Below, piece by piece: positions 35,580 through 48,080 of a DNA stretch of 64,000 nt. Source of the DNA: Phycomyces blakesleeanus NRRL 1555(-) (taxonomy: Eukaryota; Mucoromycota; Mucoromycetes; Mucorales; Phycomycetaceae). Both the position numbers and the translations under genes were made by a program. The notes beneath the pieces were generated by a model, which was given only the letters and a program-made list of their open reading frames with translations, was not told where the DNA came from and searched no databases. The stretch's first letter is position 1. The number at the start of each line of letters is the position of its first letter. The stretch is from positions 1,178,001 to 1,242,000 of the forward strand of contig NW_017265140.1 of the NCBI RefSeq assembly GCF_001638985.1, written 5' to 3'.

Positions 35580-38550
35580 ATTAATAATGTTTTGATAAGA
35601 GTCAGATAATGTGTCAAATGATCTTGTCATTTGAGTTATAGACGAGGTCAGCAATTCCCTCCATGGACTTCACTTCTATCACTTTTACTACACCAGATGC
35701 CAGGCTATCTCATACAAGAAAAAGATTTTGATTCACATTTTAAACATCAGAAAGACAGTTGATAGTTGCAAAGAGTCTGATCACTCTGTTAACAGTTTGA
35801 GAGATGAATTTAAAAATAAATTCATACCTTTCAAGAAATATAAATGAGTTGTGATTAATAAAATTTAACAATGTAGAATACAACTAGTGCTACTTACTCT
35901 CTTGCATCATTGAACACAGCAAGATTGTTTGCTTGATCATGGCTGCTGTCAACAGAGAACCAGACTCTATAGACCACCAAGTCTTTCCATATCTTGTTGA
36001 TACAAACCACTTCATCATTTTTCTCAAAGGAAATAATGCTTTCTCTTGCCCAGAATGACACCAAACTGCGGACCAAGTTCTGGCACTCTATGTCAATAGT
36101 AGCAGTTAACTCAATCAGAGAGCTTCGAATTGGTCTGAACCAAAGTTGCTGATTCTTCTATCATTTGTGACACAAATGATTGATCAGCAACCAAGACAGT
36201 GATTGATTGCTACCTTTCTGAGCAAGAGATTCTCTATGTTTTTTCTTGGGTTTTTTCTCAACTTGATGACTGCATTGTAGCCACCATTTTTTTTACTTAA
36301 TTGGTCTACAGCTGTATACTTATAGAGAGCTCATCTTTTACATCATATAGCTGAAATAAACTAGCATATGCTGATTCATCACAAAAAATGTAGACTTCAG
36401 TTGCTTTTCTTTGATCTCACAATGGATGAAGACATGCTAGTAATCAATGGTTCTATAAAGATGATTAAAACATTGATCAATATATATCTGATTGATTTAC
36501 TTCTCTGCTTCTTGGGTATTGGTAGCAGTGATTCTCCACTGCTTGGCAATTCTGCATATAGTAACAAGGCTCATCACTCCTGCTTTTATATGATCAAAAA
36601 ACAGAATAATTGACAATAATTATTGGAACAACGAACAAAAGGGAGTCTATTTGATTAATAGCCTTCCTCTTGTCATTGGATTTCTTCAAGGATCTTCATG
36701 TTCCTGTGAAATTGGCTGGTATATTGGTCCTGGATGCGTAAATTGCTTTGTCTATATCTTTCAGACTAACATCCAGGACAAATAAGTATCCGTGGTGTTT
36801 CAACCAGTCTTGCAAGTAAATGTCATGTGCATTTCTTCCACTGTTATTGATTGCGGGATAGAACTTTCCTCCAAGTGTAGCATATAGCTGCTAACCTGTA
36901 CCGTGACCTATAAGGTGCATCTTATCCAGTCCAAAGAAAGCAGTACTGGTCATTGTGGGAAAGTTTTTGAAGATATTGAGCCCTTTGATGCCATACATCT
37001 AAAATGGTATCAATATTTATTTTGTTTGACAGTTTACAACTTACGCCTCCAATGGACTGGTGTAAACTCTTTTCTGTTCTCAACAGTGATGGTCCATCTC
37101 TTTCCACAATACAAGTTGTGCTTAAATCTCTTGCACCATACAAGATGCAAGCTCTGCACCCATGATGGACATTGTGATGGGCCAGGTTCATCAAGTCAGA
37201 GACGGCTGAGATATTTCCTGTTGTCATGACAAGATGAACCTTGGCAATCATCAGTCCAGAATCAGTCTGAAACTGCAGGCCATTTGTCCCCAAGTTTCTT
37301 AGGTCATTGAGAACAGGCTCCAAAAACGAAGTGCTATCTTTTGGGTGGTTAGGTCCTGATATGATAGCCAACTGCATCATGTTATCTGCCTTGTATCTAA
37401 GTAGTTTGTATTAGTAACTTGATCTAAATGAATTTTTTTAAATATCTTTCTTTAGGATTGATATTCAGGTTAATAACATGAATAACAGAGGATGACATTT
37501 TGGCCTTTTTAAATGGGTTGGACTGGTTAACAAACATGGACACCAAAATGACATTCTGACCAACTACTCCACAATCAAGTAACTGTCTAACTACATCTCC
37601 ATCAAAGATGTCTTCACATACATCTTCACGTCTGCCAACCAAACATCTTGTACCATAGGCCATCTTGGTCCATTCCTTGGGGTGGGCAAGTTTGAACCGC
37701 AGTTGCTCTGAGAGAGACATGATCTGAAAGGTCTGTGCAGGCTTTACACTTGCTCTCTCCACTTTGTACCTGTTCTTACCACAATGAGAACATGTCTCAT
37801 TCTTGTCAATGAAGTCTCTTTCTTCTACTGTTGAGAACCGGCAGTATCCATTTATGCACATATCATATGCAATGGATTTCACTGAGTATTTCTCCTTCAA
37901 CAAGGTGTCTACCCTGTAGTATGACAGAAGTGAATCCACTTTAGCTAAAATGGTAGTAAGTGCATGTGATATAAAAAGAGTATATTAATTATAAACTTAC
38001 TTGTTGACATTTTTGATACATTTGTCATAGACTTCACAAGAGACGTTGTTCTTAAAAAATATAGAAAACAATTTCAGACTAACAGTCTATACATGACTGT
38101 TGGACACGTATGTGGGAACAAAACTTTTATAATCAGTGAAATGTTCTACTGGAACATTGTACACTCTGTCAGAGTTATAAACATGTGAATATCCATGGTC
38201 ATTATCTGATATATTCAGAGTTTTAGATTTAGATATAATTATATTTAATATTAATATTTTTTTAGTTATTTATTTCTTACTAGATATATAGATAATGTTT
38301 TTGTTGATTTTCTCAACAGACTCAACTTGAACATTATTGGTGTCCCTACTCTCTGCTGCATTGTGGTTTCTATTGTCTGCAGCCAAGAACTTGTCAAAGT
38401 TCATAGAGGCAGTAATAGAGCTCTTGTTCTTCTTATTGAATTTTCTGCGGACTTGAATAATAATATAGGTTTTGATTTGGTTTTGAGCATTCTGTAATGA
38501 ATGATTCATCAAGTTTATGATCATTTGTTCTGGTTTTTGAATCATAGTTA
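35580..38550 (-). pseudogene. CACTA (Tnp2-like) transposase, B copy 1, broken
   Basis: Minus-strand blocks match the B2 gene in order: NNVQVESVEKINKN, then MDSLLSYYRVDTLLKEKYSV with the finger CSHCGKNRYKVER, FVNQSNPFKKAKMSSSV, IAKVHLVMTTGNISAVSDL and HGCRACILYGA, then scattered C-terminal pieces (VVYRVWFSVDSSHDQ). Residues 37424-37939 and 36922-37380 are long open blocks; the region before 36900 is badly broken. The Asp of FVDQFNP in B2 is Asn here (FVNQS). Confidence 0.75.
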
Positions 38551-38819
38551 AGTAAATCTTTGATATTTCTTTTAGTTTATATTTGTACACTAAAAGAAGT
38601 AGGAATATAAAGTTGCAAAAAATGTTTATAAGATGAGAATATTTCTGTATTATATTAATATATTTGTAGTGAAAATTATAAATGTGCTAATTGTCTTAAT
38701 TTTTTAAAAAAAATATTGATTGTTTGTTTTTAAATTAACTTTTACCTATTCTTTTTCAACTCACTTTGCCTCTTTAATTTTATTCTCTAACTATATTTTT
38801 TACTATGTCAACACATAAA

Positions 38820-39356
38820 ATTATATAAATACTTAAACATCTAATATACTAAGAAGATTCTAATGCTTCACTAAAAACTAAAGTTATTTTATTAGAAGAT
38901 AGACTCAAATTTGTGGCCAACAATTGTGAGGCAGAACTAGCTCTGTCAACTAGAGACAATGCTGTTATTATCTGCAACTGGTGACTATGACATTAAATGC
39001 CCTTCATCTCATAGGAAGCCAAAAGGTTGGAATCAGTTGATAAAATGCTTTGAGGGTGTTAGTTACACACTCTACTAAAGAAGATCTCAACAAAGCTGAA
39101 CTGGTATATAAGACAGTAGATAAGATTACTTGAGAGCTAGTCTACTACTTATTTTCTAAGTATAGCAGCACAAATATTGCTATAACATCATGAGATAGTC
39201 TGGCAGATAACTAAAAGACAATAATGAGCAGCAGTCTGAAACAGAATGCAGATCTGAAAAACATTGCTCTTCACAGGTTCAGAAATTCTTGGGGAGCATT
39301 GCTCATAAGCTTTTACAAATAGAGAACTGCCAAATATTACAAAACATTTTATTAAT
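38820..39356 (+). pseudogene. CACTA accessory protein, B copy 1, broken
   Basis: Matches the B2 accessory gene at 54835-55401. From ATG at about 38814 a TAA follows within eight codons, at the same place as in B2. Later segments read TISS-like ELVYYLFSKYSSTNIA, then MSSSLKQNADLKNIALHRFR and NSWGALLISFYK, with extra stops in between. Confidence 0.7.
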
Positions 39357-39841
39357 AAGTAAAGTATTTATAAATATAACATTATTTATATATTTAATCA
39401 CAACTAATAAAAATCAACTGTTTTGTTTATTAGAGTAGATAATATTAATTTTTATATTTTTAATCTACAGAAATCTAATAAAAATATTATTTTAAAAAAT
39501 AATTTTATAAAATATAATTTAATTTGGTTTTTTTTGTTTTTTTTTTAAAAAATATATATATATATTTCAGGGACCAAAAAAAACAAATTCACCTATGATG
39601 TAGTACATATTTTTGACCAATGAGTGAATAGGTAAATTTACTCAAACAAGATCTAGCTCATCTTAATATATGCATTTTACTGACTAAAAAGGGTTATACA
39701 ATACTAAATAAAGTTGAAAGTTCTGATATTCTACAGATCTGCTTTGCTAAGAAATGTAGCACTAACAGAATTATGTCTGATTTTTATTTGTCTATTGAGA
39801 ATGTGCACTATAGAATTACAAATTATGTCATTTCTTACAGT

Positions 39842-40448
39842 ATAAAAGAGAAAACTTAATAAAGCAAAAATTGTAAATTTTGAGAAAAAGAAAAATAATA
39901 AAAAATAATAGAAAATATTTAATTTTCCACAAAGATTTGACAAAGAAAAACAGTAAACAGAAGAAAAATTCACAATAGAAATCAGAGAAAATAGGCAGCA
40001 TCTTTAAAGAAAACTTTTGTATCAGAAAAATTTAATAATTGTTTATTAATTGATTTTAAAGGTATATTTATACTACTTCTTAGATAAAATTTATGACAAA
40101 AATAGATTGCATTGGCGTCTAGGAGATAATTGTGATAAGAAGATAAACAAAATAATTGTAATCAAGATTTATTATAAAAGAAAAATAAATGGAGTGATAA
40201 TACATAACTATAGAAAAAAAAGATTAGGAAAAAGTATATGATAAAGAAATAGAAAAAATACAGTTAACAATTTTAGTAAAATAATGTTAAGAAAATGTCA
40301 CACTTAGTTTGTAAAAAAAAACAAACAAAGGAAGGGAGAAAATAATTTTAGAAAAGAGTAAAGGAAAGGGAAATTGATTTTCAGAAGATTGAAAGAATAA
40401 AAATAAAAATAAGAAGAAGTCAAATTTTTAGAATAAAAAGGGCAATGA
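39842..40448. other. AT-rich relic between CACTA B1 and MULE 2
   Basis: Similar to 30.9-31.6 kb (see that entry). No intact frame. Confidence 0.45.
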
Positions 40449-40750
40449 TATGGACATGCAAGAAAAATTAGGGTCGGACATGCAAAAAAAGACCAAAAGG
40501 GAGAATTAAACGTGACGTCACTTGTAATTGGCCTTTGGGAGTGTTACTGACAAATTGAGCACTGATAAGACATGCAAAAGCAACCAAATTGAAGAATTAA
40601 ACGTGACGTCACCTATAATTGACTTTTGGGAGTGTTACCAACAAATTGGACACTGATAAGACATGAAAAAGCGAGCAAATTGAAGAACTAGACGTGACAT
40701 CACATATAATTAGTTTTGCATGTTACACGCATTTCTTTTGGGGGGATCAG
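40449..40750. repeat. left long terminal inverted repeat of MULE 2, three 91-bp units
   Basis: Three tandem units each carry an ACGTGACGTCAC-like palindrome: TGACGTCA at 40513-40520 and 40604-40611, and a mutated TGACATCA at 40695-40702, exactly 91 bp apart. Units share GAAGAATTAAA and GGGAGTGTTAC. TGACGTCA is the consensus site of CREB/ATF-type bZIP proteins; a regulatory role is inference. Confidence 0.85.
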
Positions 40751-40832
40751 ATAAATTACCCTCCAGATTGCCAATTAAATCACTGCCCTTTTTTACTACA
40801 ACATCAGCGCATAATTTTTTTTGACATTTAAC

Positions 40833-42347
40833 ATGAGCAACATTAACAACATCAACAACACCAACGACTTTGTCATTGTTAGCAAGACGTCGAAGAAGTA
40901 TGATGCTGCCTTGACTGAGTTCAACTCAATTTTTCTTGTTGGAAAAGAATTCTCTTCAGTCATAGCTGTTTGAGAAGCTGCCAAGACATATGGTGTCAAG
41001 CATAACATTGCTCTCACTACTGAATATGCATCAAGCTCTCGCATCTAATTGATTTGCAAGCACTCTGGCAAATATAGAGATACCAGAAAAGCCGAGAAGG
41101 TTGCTTCCAAAACATCAGTTATGGGTGAAACTCTTCCTGGATGGGAGAGAAAGCGCGAAAAAGACACGCAGAAGCATGGCTGCCCTTGCTTCATGTATGC
41201 CAACACCAAGAAGAGCGGAAATCTCACTGTGTGCTCCCATGAGGCAGATCATAATCACCTCATCGAAGAAGACCGCAGAGCATATGCTATGCACTGCAAG
41301 CTCTTGCCTGAGGCAATGGCACTTGTGGTGATCCAGACACTCGGATGTTGGATTTATCACATATAAGAACATATTCATATTGGGATAGCGTAGTAGCTAT
41401 CATCTTGTCAGTATAAAATATATATAAACGATTAAGTAATCAGCCCAATAATTATTACAGTTAGTACTGTAGATAATATCTTAAAGATTGTTAAGATAAT
41501 TATATCATACTGCCGGGTAAACTGTGTCAGATCGATATGGAGCTAATTTAGTAGGAAGTCCTAAAGCTCTAGTATAAAAGAGAAAAGAATAGCTAAGAGC
41601 TAAAGAAGTACGATTTATGACTTGATGTCATAATTGTAACACCGACACTAGTTAAGCAGTAAATACACTCTAATAACCAAATATAGTAAAGGAAGAAAGC
41701 CTTAAGAAACTAAGACATAATGACAAGAGCAGATTGTGTTTTCTTATAAAAAGGGACACTTTTTATTTATGAATAAAAAAAACTGATATACAGTCTCAAA
41801 GTATTTCTATACGTCTCTATTATCAAATATTTTATTTTTCTATTGTTTCGTACCTGAAATACCACAGCACTTGTGGTTAAGCATCTGGAGAACAATGACG
41901 ATGTATCCACCATCTTCAACAGTTTGAAGATAAATGGATATACAAACATTGTTTGCCATGACATTGCTAATATAAAGCAACATTTCGGAAAATTGGAAAA
42001 AGGAAAGGAGATGTTTAACTTTATCACCACTCTGCAAGATCTTGACTTCCATGTCAGGTATTCTGTTGGTAATACAGAAGACAATCAAGTGAATATGGTC
42101 TTCTTTGTGCATCAGGATGCAATCAATGAGACACGAAGAATGTCTGAGACTGTCATTATTGATGCCACATATAAGACAAATAGTCATCGAATGACTTATG
42201 TCAACATTGTTGGTACTAGCAATGTGAGTGGAAACCCTCGTACCACTTTAAAGATGTATCCAATTGCCGGTGCTTGGGTAGAGCATGAGACAGAAGAAAA
42301 TTATCTCTGGGTGCTTAGCTGTCTCCGCGATGCAGTCTGGTCCGATG

Positions 42348-42389
<42 letters not shown>

Positions 42390-44436
42390 GCAACAGCAGC
42401 AACGACAAACAAACAACACTTCTCCCAGATGTTTTCATCACGGACAATGAAAAAGCATTGAGAAATGCTATTACTCAAGTCATCCTGAGTCGAAGCAGTT
42501 GTTGTGCTATAAGCATATCAAAGACAACTTTAAAAAGCAATTGCTTCCAATGATGAAGGGAAACAAGAGTAGCGAAAAGAGAGACCTGTTGGATAAGCTG
42601 TCAGAATTCCTTGACCGAATTGCTTTAAAATGCATTACACATCAAAAAGTAAAAAACAAAACAAATGGATACCTTGAATTTGCAAAGGAAAATTGCAAAG
42701 ACCAGGGAAAAGCTGCTAGTGCTTTTCTTGAGAAGTACGTATAAATTTTTTAAATTTGATGTAAACAGTATTTAACTATAAAAAATTGTGTTTTTTTAAT
42801 ATACTTTATCAGAAAAATGAAAGACAAGGAAAACTGGGTGAACATGTATGTTTACAAACATGCCCATTTTGGCAATCGCATGTCAAACCGTGTAGAAAGT
42901 GCCCATGCTTCTCTCAAGCATTCTTTTGGTACTTCTCCGGGTAAACTGAAGACAGTTACCCTTAAAGTAAAAAAGTGGTATGACGAGTTGATAAGTTTAT
43001 TCTATACTATTTTATGCATTCATTGGTTATAATATATTTATAAATTGTACAGGTTGCAGATCGCAAGCATCGGCTAATGGTGGAAAGCCTTGGAGAAGAA
43101 ACAAAAATTGTGTTTGATAAAGTCAATGCCACCAGACTAAATGATGTCCGTCTTAAAGTCTGTAGATTTGCAATGGATCAAATCAAATTAGAATTATCCA
43201 AATCCATTATACCCAAAAAACTAGCCAAAGAGTGCAAATGCCTCATACAATACAACTACCTGCTTCCTTGTTACCACACACTTGCCAAATTCGATACCAT
43301 CCCAATCTCCTGCATCCCAAGACGCTGGAGAAAAAACTATCTAGAAGAAGAAAGTAATATATATAATAATAGCAATAATTACGTGACGATTTTCTCATAT
43401 AACATTTTATTATGTAGACCATTTAACTATCCAAAATGCAACCCCAGTACCCCAAACATCAACAATATCAAACCAATAACCCCAGAATTCAACTATGCTT
43501 TTGAGCTTATTTGCGAACATTTCACCAATGCTCAGAGCGAACAAGAATAAATCAATATATACCATTTGATAGAAAAAAACTTTGAAACAAATCGACGCAC
43601 AGAAACTTGAAAACCTTAAAAGCCCAACAGTAGTTGAAGCCATTAAAGGCCAACCAAAAAATACCAAGCGCAAGATGATTACATTAGAGCATTGTATCAA
43701 TACCAAAAAAGAAAAAATTACAAAAAAAAATTAAAACAGAAAAAGAACAAAAAAAGTAAGATTTTAATATTGTTTAGATTTAATTTACTAAATCTTTGCT
43801 TTGTTTTCTAGACAAAAAATATCCTCAGCTAAAGAGCAAAAAGCCATAAAAAATATTATCAACCTTGGGTCACCATGCGATCCCACATTACTAACAAATC
43901 TCACAATCGCACCAAAACATATATCAACAATCTTTTCTCCTGAAGCAGACAGAAATTGTGGGTACAGGGCGATAGCAATGGAAGTGTACCAGGACCAGGA
44001 GGAGTGGTCAAAAGTAAAAGACAAAATGCTAGAAACATTTTTAAAGCACCAAAACAACTACTACCACGGAAGAATGGAGCATGGTAATATGCCTGCATCC
44101 AATAACCCACTAATTCACAGTCTCCAAGACAAGTGCTCACCTCTCCCCCAGCAACATTGGTTCGGTACAATCGACCATCCTCAACTTGTAGCCAATATAT
44201 TTAGCAGAGCAGTGGCTGTATATTGGAATACTCCAATTGAAACAGGCTACTGTCTTTTTGTTTCATTTGCTACCTTGCCAGAAAAAGTGGAACCAATAAT
44301 TATTATCTTAGATATAAACCACTTTCTTCTTGCCAAGCACAAAAACACTCGAAATTTCTGCTGGCCAAAAATCAACCCCTTTCATAAAAGAATAATTCAA
44401 AAACATGGCCTTGAAGATTATTCTTTGATGTACTAA
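40833..44436 (+). pseudogene. MULE transposase with OTU-like domain, broken
   Basis: Starts at ATG 40833 (MSNINNINNTNDFVIVSK). A TGA (CGA-derived) follows codon 46 and a TAA a little later; a solo LTR splits it at 41324-41866; a frameshift lies near 42490. The catalytic set is present: VIIDATYKTNSHRM, DVFITDNEKALRNA, CYKHIKDNFKKQ, MSNRVESAHASLKH and a SWIM finger CKC...CYH. A poly-Asn tract (42345-42387) sits between the two Asp motifs. After introns and a lysine-rich stretch comes an OTU-like domain: ADRNCGYRAIAMEVYQDQEE (Asp, Cys) and ILDINHFLLAKHK (His), ending 44436. Sequence differs strongly from the 13.9-17.3 kb gene. Confidence 0.8.
41324..41866 (+). mobile_element. solo LTR, family 2 copy 2 (543 bp), inside MULE 2
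   Basis: Opens TGTGGTGATCCAGACACTCG and ends CCTGAAATACCACA. A 5-bp duplication GCACT flanks it (41319-41323 and 41867-41871). Removing the LTR and one duplication rejoins the transposase frame as EAMALVVKHLENN, so the insertion postdates the MULE. Confidence 0.93.
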
Positions 44437-44714
44437 CAATCAAGGTATGGCTTTTAAACTAGAATTATCTTGAATTATACTAACTTTTTGTATATATCTT
44501 TTTTAGATTTTTTTTTACTTTTTAGATTCTATATTTATCTCTATTATCAATATTCCCTTCTGTTTCTATTCAATTTATTATTATCTTTCTATTTATCTAT
44601 ATTTCTATATTTATCTTCTTTACAATCTTCCATTTTTATCTTTATATCTATCTCATTATCATTTTTTATATTTTTACAATCAACATTAATTTTGAAACAT
44701 TTAACAAATATCAA

Positions 44715-44925
44715 GGCTGACCCCCCAAAAAAATGCATGTAACATGCAAAACTAATTATATGTGATGTCACGTCTAGTTCTTCAATTTGCTCACTTTTGC
44801 ATGTCTTATCAGTGCTCAATTTGTCAGTAACACTCCCAAAGGCCAATTACAAGTGACGTCACGTTTAATTCTCCCTTTTAGTCTTTTTTTGCATGTTTGA
44901 CCCTAATTTTTCTTGCATGTCCATA
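44715..44925. repeat. right long terminal inverted repeat of MULE 2, two 91-bp units
   Basis: Complement of the left repeat but with two units instead of three: TGACGTCA at 44854-44861 and mutated TGATGTCA at 44763-44770, again 91 bp apart. Confidence 0.85.
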
Positions 44926-45195
44926 TAGATCCTCAATAAAAAATAAAAATAATGGGAGTACTCAGCCAGATAGATCACTCAAATTTTAAATTCAGACAGT
45001 AATATTACTAGACTAAAATTGTAATAGCAATGATCAAATTTTAATTAAATTTTGATCAAAAAACATACAGCTTTCTGATTGGCTGAATCCTTACTTTTTT
45101 ATATGCAATACAATACTCTTTTTATCTTTCTCCTTAACAAATCATAGAACTTACTGTCAACAAAGTCATGTAACACTTTTTTCACTCTGTATAAC
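44926..45195. other. spacer upstream of Harbinger relic 2
   Basis: AT-rich, no gene seen. It may contain the left terminus of the Harbinger relic, which I could not define. Confidence 0.45.
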
Positions 45196-47280
45196 ATGCC
45201 AAAATACAGGGCAAAGCAACAAACAGTTATTATCTTAAAGAAGTTGCATAAAATCAGAGAATTTATAGAGAAGGAAAATAAAAGTTTGGTACAATCTTTA
45301 TTAACAAGCGCAGATGAGCTGTTAAAAAATATTTCAGAAGTTCTTGAAGAGGAAGTTGATGCAGAGTTGGAGAAGATAGCTGCTGTAGAGGATCTTGAGC
45401 AGAATCTTCAAGTCAACAGATATTTACATAAGTGTAGCAATACATTGCCAAAGCTTAAATCAAAGAAAGAAAAATCTGCTTTCCTCAAAGACCTAGATGC
45501 AGATGGGTTCAAAGAAGAAATCACAATGTCCAAAAGCTTGTTTAATAAGCTATACAGAATAATCAAAGACTATTCTTTATATAAGTCACTAAAAGAACAT
45601 AAGCAGACTGATATAAAGCTTCAATTAGTTTTAGTCTTGGAGAGAATAGGCTCAGACAGGAATGCTGTATCCTATAGTAGGCTTGCACAAACATCTGATA
45701 TTAGAAATAAGTGTCTTTTAGTAAAATTCCTTCTGTTAATCTCTATAAGCATATAATTAATTCAATAAACTAATTATTTTAAACTTATTAGAGCGCAGTA
45801 TCTCAAACTTCACAGTTTTTTTCTTTAAGATAATGCTATCAATGGAAAACAGTACATTTTTTGGCTGTCAGAACTTGAGAAGACAGCAACAATAATTTCA
45901 AGCAATAAGAAACCATTTGGATTTTCTGGTCTTGTTGGTTTTTTGAATAGGTGTCTGTTTAACTTGCAGCATATACTATTGTGAAAAAAGCCAGAGTTAT
46001 TTAATTGTAAGTACACATACTATGTAAACATTCTTGGGGTATGTGACCATCCAAAAAAGATTTGTTATCTCTCTTATAAATACTTTGAAAACATAAACAA
46101 TGCCAGGGTGTTTGAAGAATCAACTATAGGTAGCAGCCCTAATAATTTCTTCTCTGGTGACCAGTATATTTTGGCCAATGCTAGTTACATTCCCAAGACA
46201 TATGTTGCCTCTGTCATAAAGAAGTCAAAAAACAAGGAATTGTGTGATGCAAACAAAGTGTTCAATTCAAACATAGCAATGATAATAAAAATTAAGCATA
46301 TATTTGGGATCTTCAAAATAAGATTCTGCTTTTTGAAGTGACTCCCAACTAAGATAAGTCAAAAAGGAGTCAACATGATCAATTATTGAATCAGAGTTTG
46401 TGTCATTCTCTATAACTTTTTGATTGACCAGACAGATGACATGATGACAATGAAGATGAGTGTTGTGGGGAGAAAATAAAGCAAAATATAATATAGACGA
46501 AAGAATTCGTGAGAACTTGTGTAGGTTGTTTATTTCAAAAGAAAAGTAAAGAATGATAAAATTCGATTGTCTTTCTACACGGAACTATCTACTGATATTT
46601 ATATGTTTTTCTAATTTGTAATTCAGTGTGTGTTTAAGTAATCTTTATCACGATGAGTCATCTTCCAGGAGTATTGTTCTTCTGGAAAGATCCGGAAAGA
46701 CCAATTGATATGATACTTCTCCAGTCAGATCAGTCTAAGAGTTTTGGTAAAGAAGAGCATTTATGCTATTGGTAATATTTTAGTATTCCGACCCAGATAC
46801 TCGGGTAATGTTTCATAATATTAGATAGTTGTAGTTGTAGTCTCTCAATTAAGTATTTGTATAATAAAAGAAATATGTAGATAAAATATAATGATGCCAT
46901 ATATATAATGTATATGTATTTGTATATCCCATGTCATGGTGATAATAATAAATAATCAATTATGTGTACAATGATCTGTGTATTAGATAATATCATAAAG
47001 GGAGATCTGTTTGACTGGAATAGCTGAGGATATTATTTTATCCTTCAGTCTTACTCTCAGATTCAGCAGTAATCAATACTCATTCACAACAAGGAGGATT
47101 TCATAGGAGAAGAGAGAAAAGGAAGAGATTGACAGGATCAGCAGAAAAGATGTGACTGGCATTGTAGATGACTATCTAGCAATGTTATTTTCAGATGAGA
47201 ATGCTAAGCTCAAACGTATCTGTATCAAAAAAGAGATACTCATAAAAAATGTAGATAGGAACCTTCTTAAAAAAAATAAA
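45196..47280 (+). pseudogene. PIF/Harbinger transposase, broken
   Basis: Opens MPKYRAKQQTVIILKK with a coiled-coil N-terminus, then MSKSLFNKLYRIIKDYSL and QLVLVLERIGSDRNAVSYSR, the helix-turn segment before the DDE_4 nuclease. After frame breaks at about 45750-46000 come FGFSGLVGFLNR (the first Asp position replaced), YTYYVNILGVCDHPKK, NARVFEESTIGSS, GDQYILANASYIPKTYV (second Asp replaced by Asn) and KHIFGIFKIRFC at the Glu position. A solo LTR (46461-47091) splits the C-terminus, which resumes at 47092. Damage is heavy. Confidence 0.75.
46461..47091. mobile_element. solo LTR, family 1 copy 2 (631 bp)
   Basis: Same length as and nearly identical to 24374-25004. The flanks ATGAG (46456-46460) and AGGAG (47092-47096) match at four of five positions and are read as the target duplication. 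Of the eight substitutions noted between the copies, five are at CpG sites, this copy keeping the CpG. Confidence 0.9.
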
Positions 47281-47369
47281 AAATAAAGAAATAAGTTATC
47301 TCAAAAGTAGAAATAATGTATAACAAGTATTATATGATAGCTGCTATCGTTATTAAATTTATAATCTTT

Positions 47370-48080
47370 AACTATCATATGTTTTATCATAAATGTTATC
47401 AGTTTCCTCTTGTACATTTTCATCTGATCAGTTTTGTACTTTGGCTAATTCTGCAACTGCTTTCATCATGCTTTCAAATTTTCTGTGCATAAATTTACAT
47501 TCTTGCTTAAAATGAAGATTGTCTTTAAGAACTTCTAGCTTTTCCCTATAAAGTCATTTTGTTTTTGCCTCTATGGACACAGAAGACTCATTAAGTTGTT
47601 CTGTTATCTCGTCTGTCAATTCTTTATATTTGACATATACTCTTCTACATTTTCTAGAAGAGCTTGACTGAGAAGGAGGAGAGCAGAGTACAGACATGTT
47701 ATTATTTTGGCTGTCAGATTTCTCATTATTGCTGCTATGACTGTTTCCAGCTGATTCTTTGTTTGTGTAGTCATTATTGCCTTTACTTTGCTTGCCATCT
47801 TTATCATGTATTTATTTTATTAGCTTTGCAGTATCACAAACAGCTGGAGAACCAGTCTTTTTATTGTTTATAATCTTTTCCATCTGAAAGAAAGCAGAGC
47901 ATATTTGATTAAATTCAGCTATTGTTATACAAATTACATTAAAACAAAGAAATCTAGAATAGATATTATATAGATAGTATTAACTTATACTGTAAGCCTT
48001 TGTCATTAGAATAATTTTTAATATTATTCTTGCAAACATGATAGGCTTCTCTATATTTGATGTGAACAAACTAAAAGTTC
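47370..48080 (-). pseudogene. Harbinger accessory protein, broken
   Basis: Minus-strand pieces: KYREAYHVCKNNIKNYSNDK, a serine-rich linker (NSHSSNNEKSDSQNNN, then PSQSSSRKC), and a charged predicted coiled coil ending VQEETDNIYDK. Convergent with the transposase, as in the 31.8-35.0 kb element. Several stops. Identity to the other accessory genes is low, so the assignment rests on layout and architecture. Confidence 0.45.

Larger units (their letters stand above)
35180..39841. mobile_element. CACTA element B, decayed copy 1
   Basis: Collinear with the better copy at 51143-56012 over its whole length: left end ACTGTAGAAAATAATGTAC, right end TTTCTTACAGT, the same minus-strand transposase, plus-strand accessory gene and noncoding flanks. 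It has lost its outermost C and target duplication and carries many stops, so it is the older copy. Confidence 0.8.
40449..44925 (+). mobile_element. second MULE with OTU domain, decayed
   Basis: Long inverted termini: left TATGGACATGCAAGAAAAAT, right its complement ending 44925. Each contains tandem units of 91 bp. The element holds one plus-strand gene, itself interrupted by a solo LTR. I could not find a clear 8-11 bp target duplication. Confidence 0.82.

Noticed and set aside
40833..44436. The poly-Asn tract at 42345-42387 as evidence against a transposase gene
   Set aside because: It lies between two catalytic motifs in the same frame and is an in-frame CAA/AAC expansion, as commonly seen in low-complexity-tolerant genomes.
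24374..47091. The two identical 631-bp repeats as the ends of one full-length LTR retrotransposon
   Set aside because: Each has its own distinct flanking duplication, the interval is 22 kb of unrelated elements, and no gag-pol of the family lies between.
47616..47873. Plus-strand frame rich in Cys/Tyr (CYYFGCQISHYCCYDCF)
   Set aside because: It is antisense to the serine-rich linker of the Harbinger accessory gene; the Cys pattern is not a known finger.
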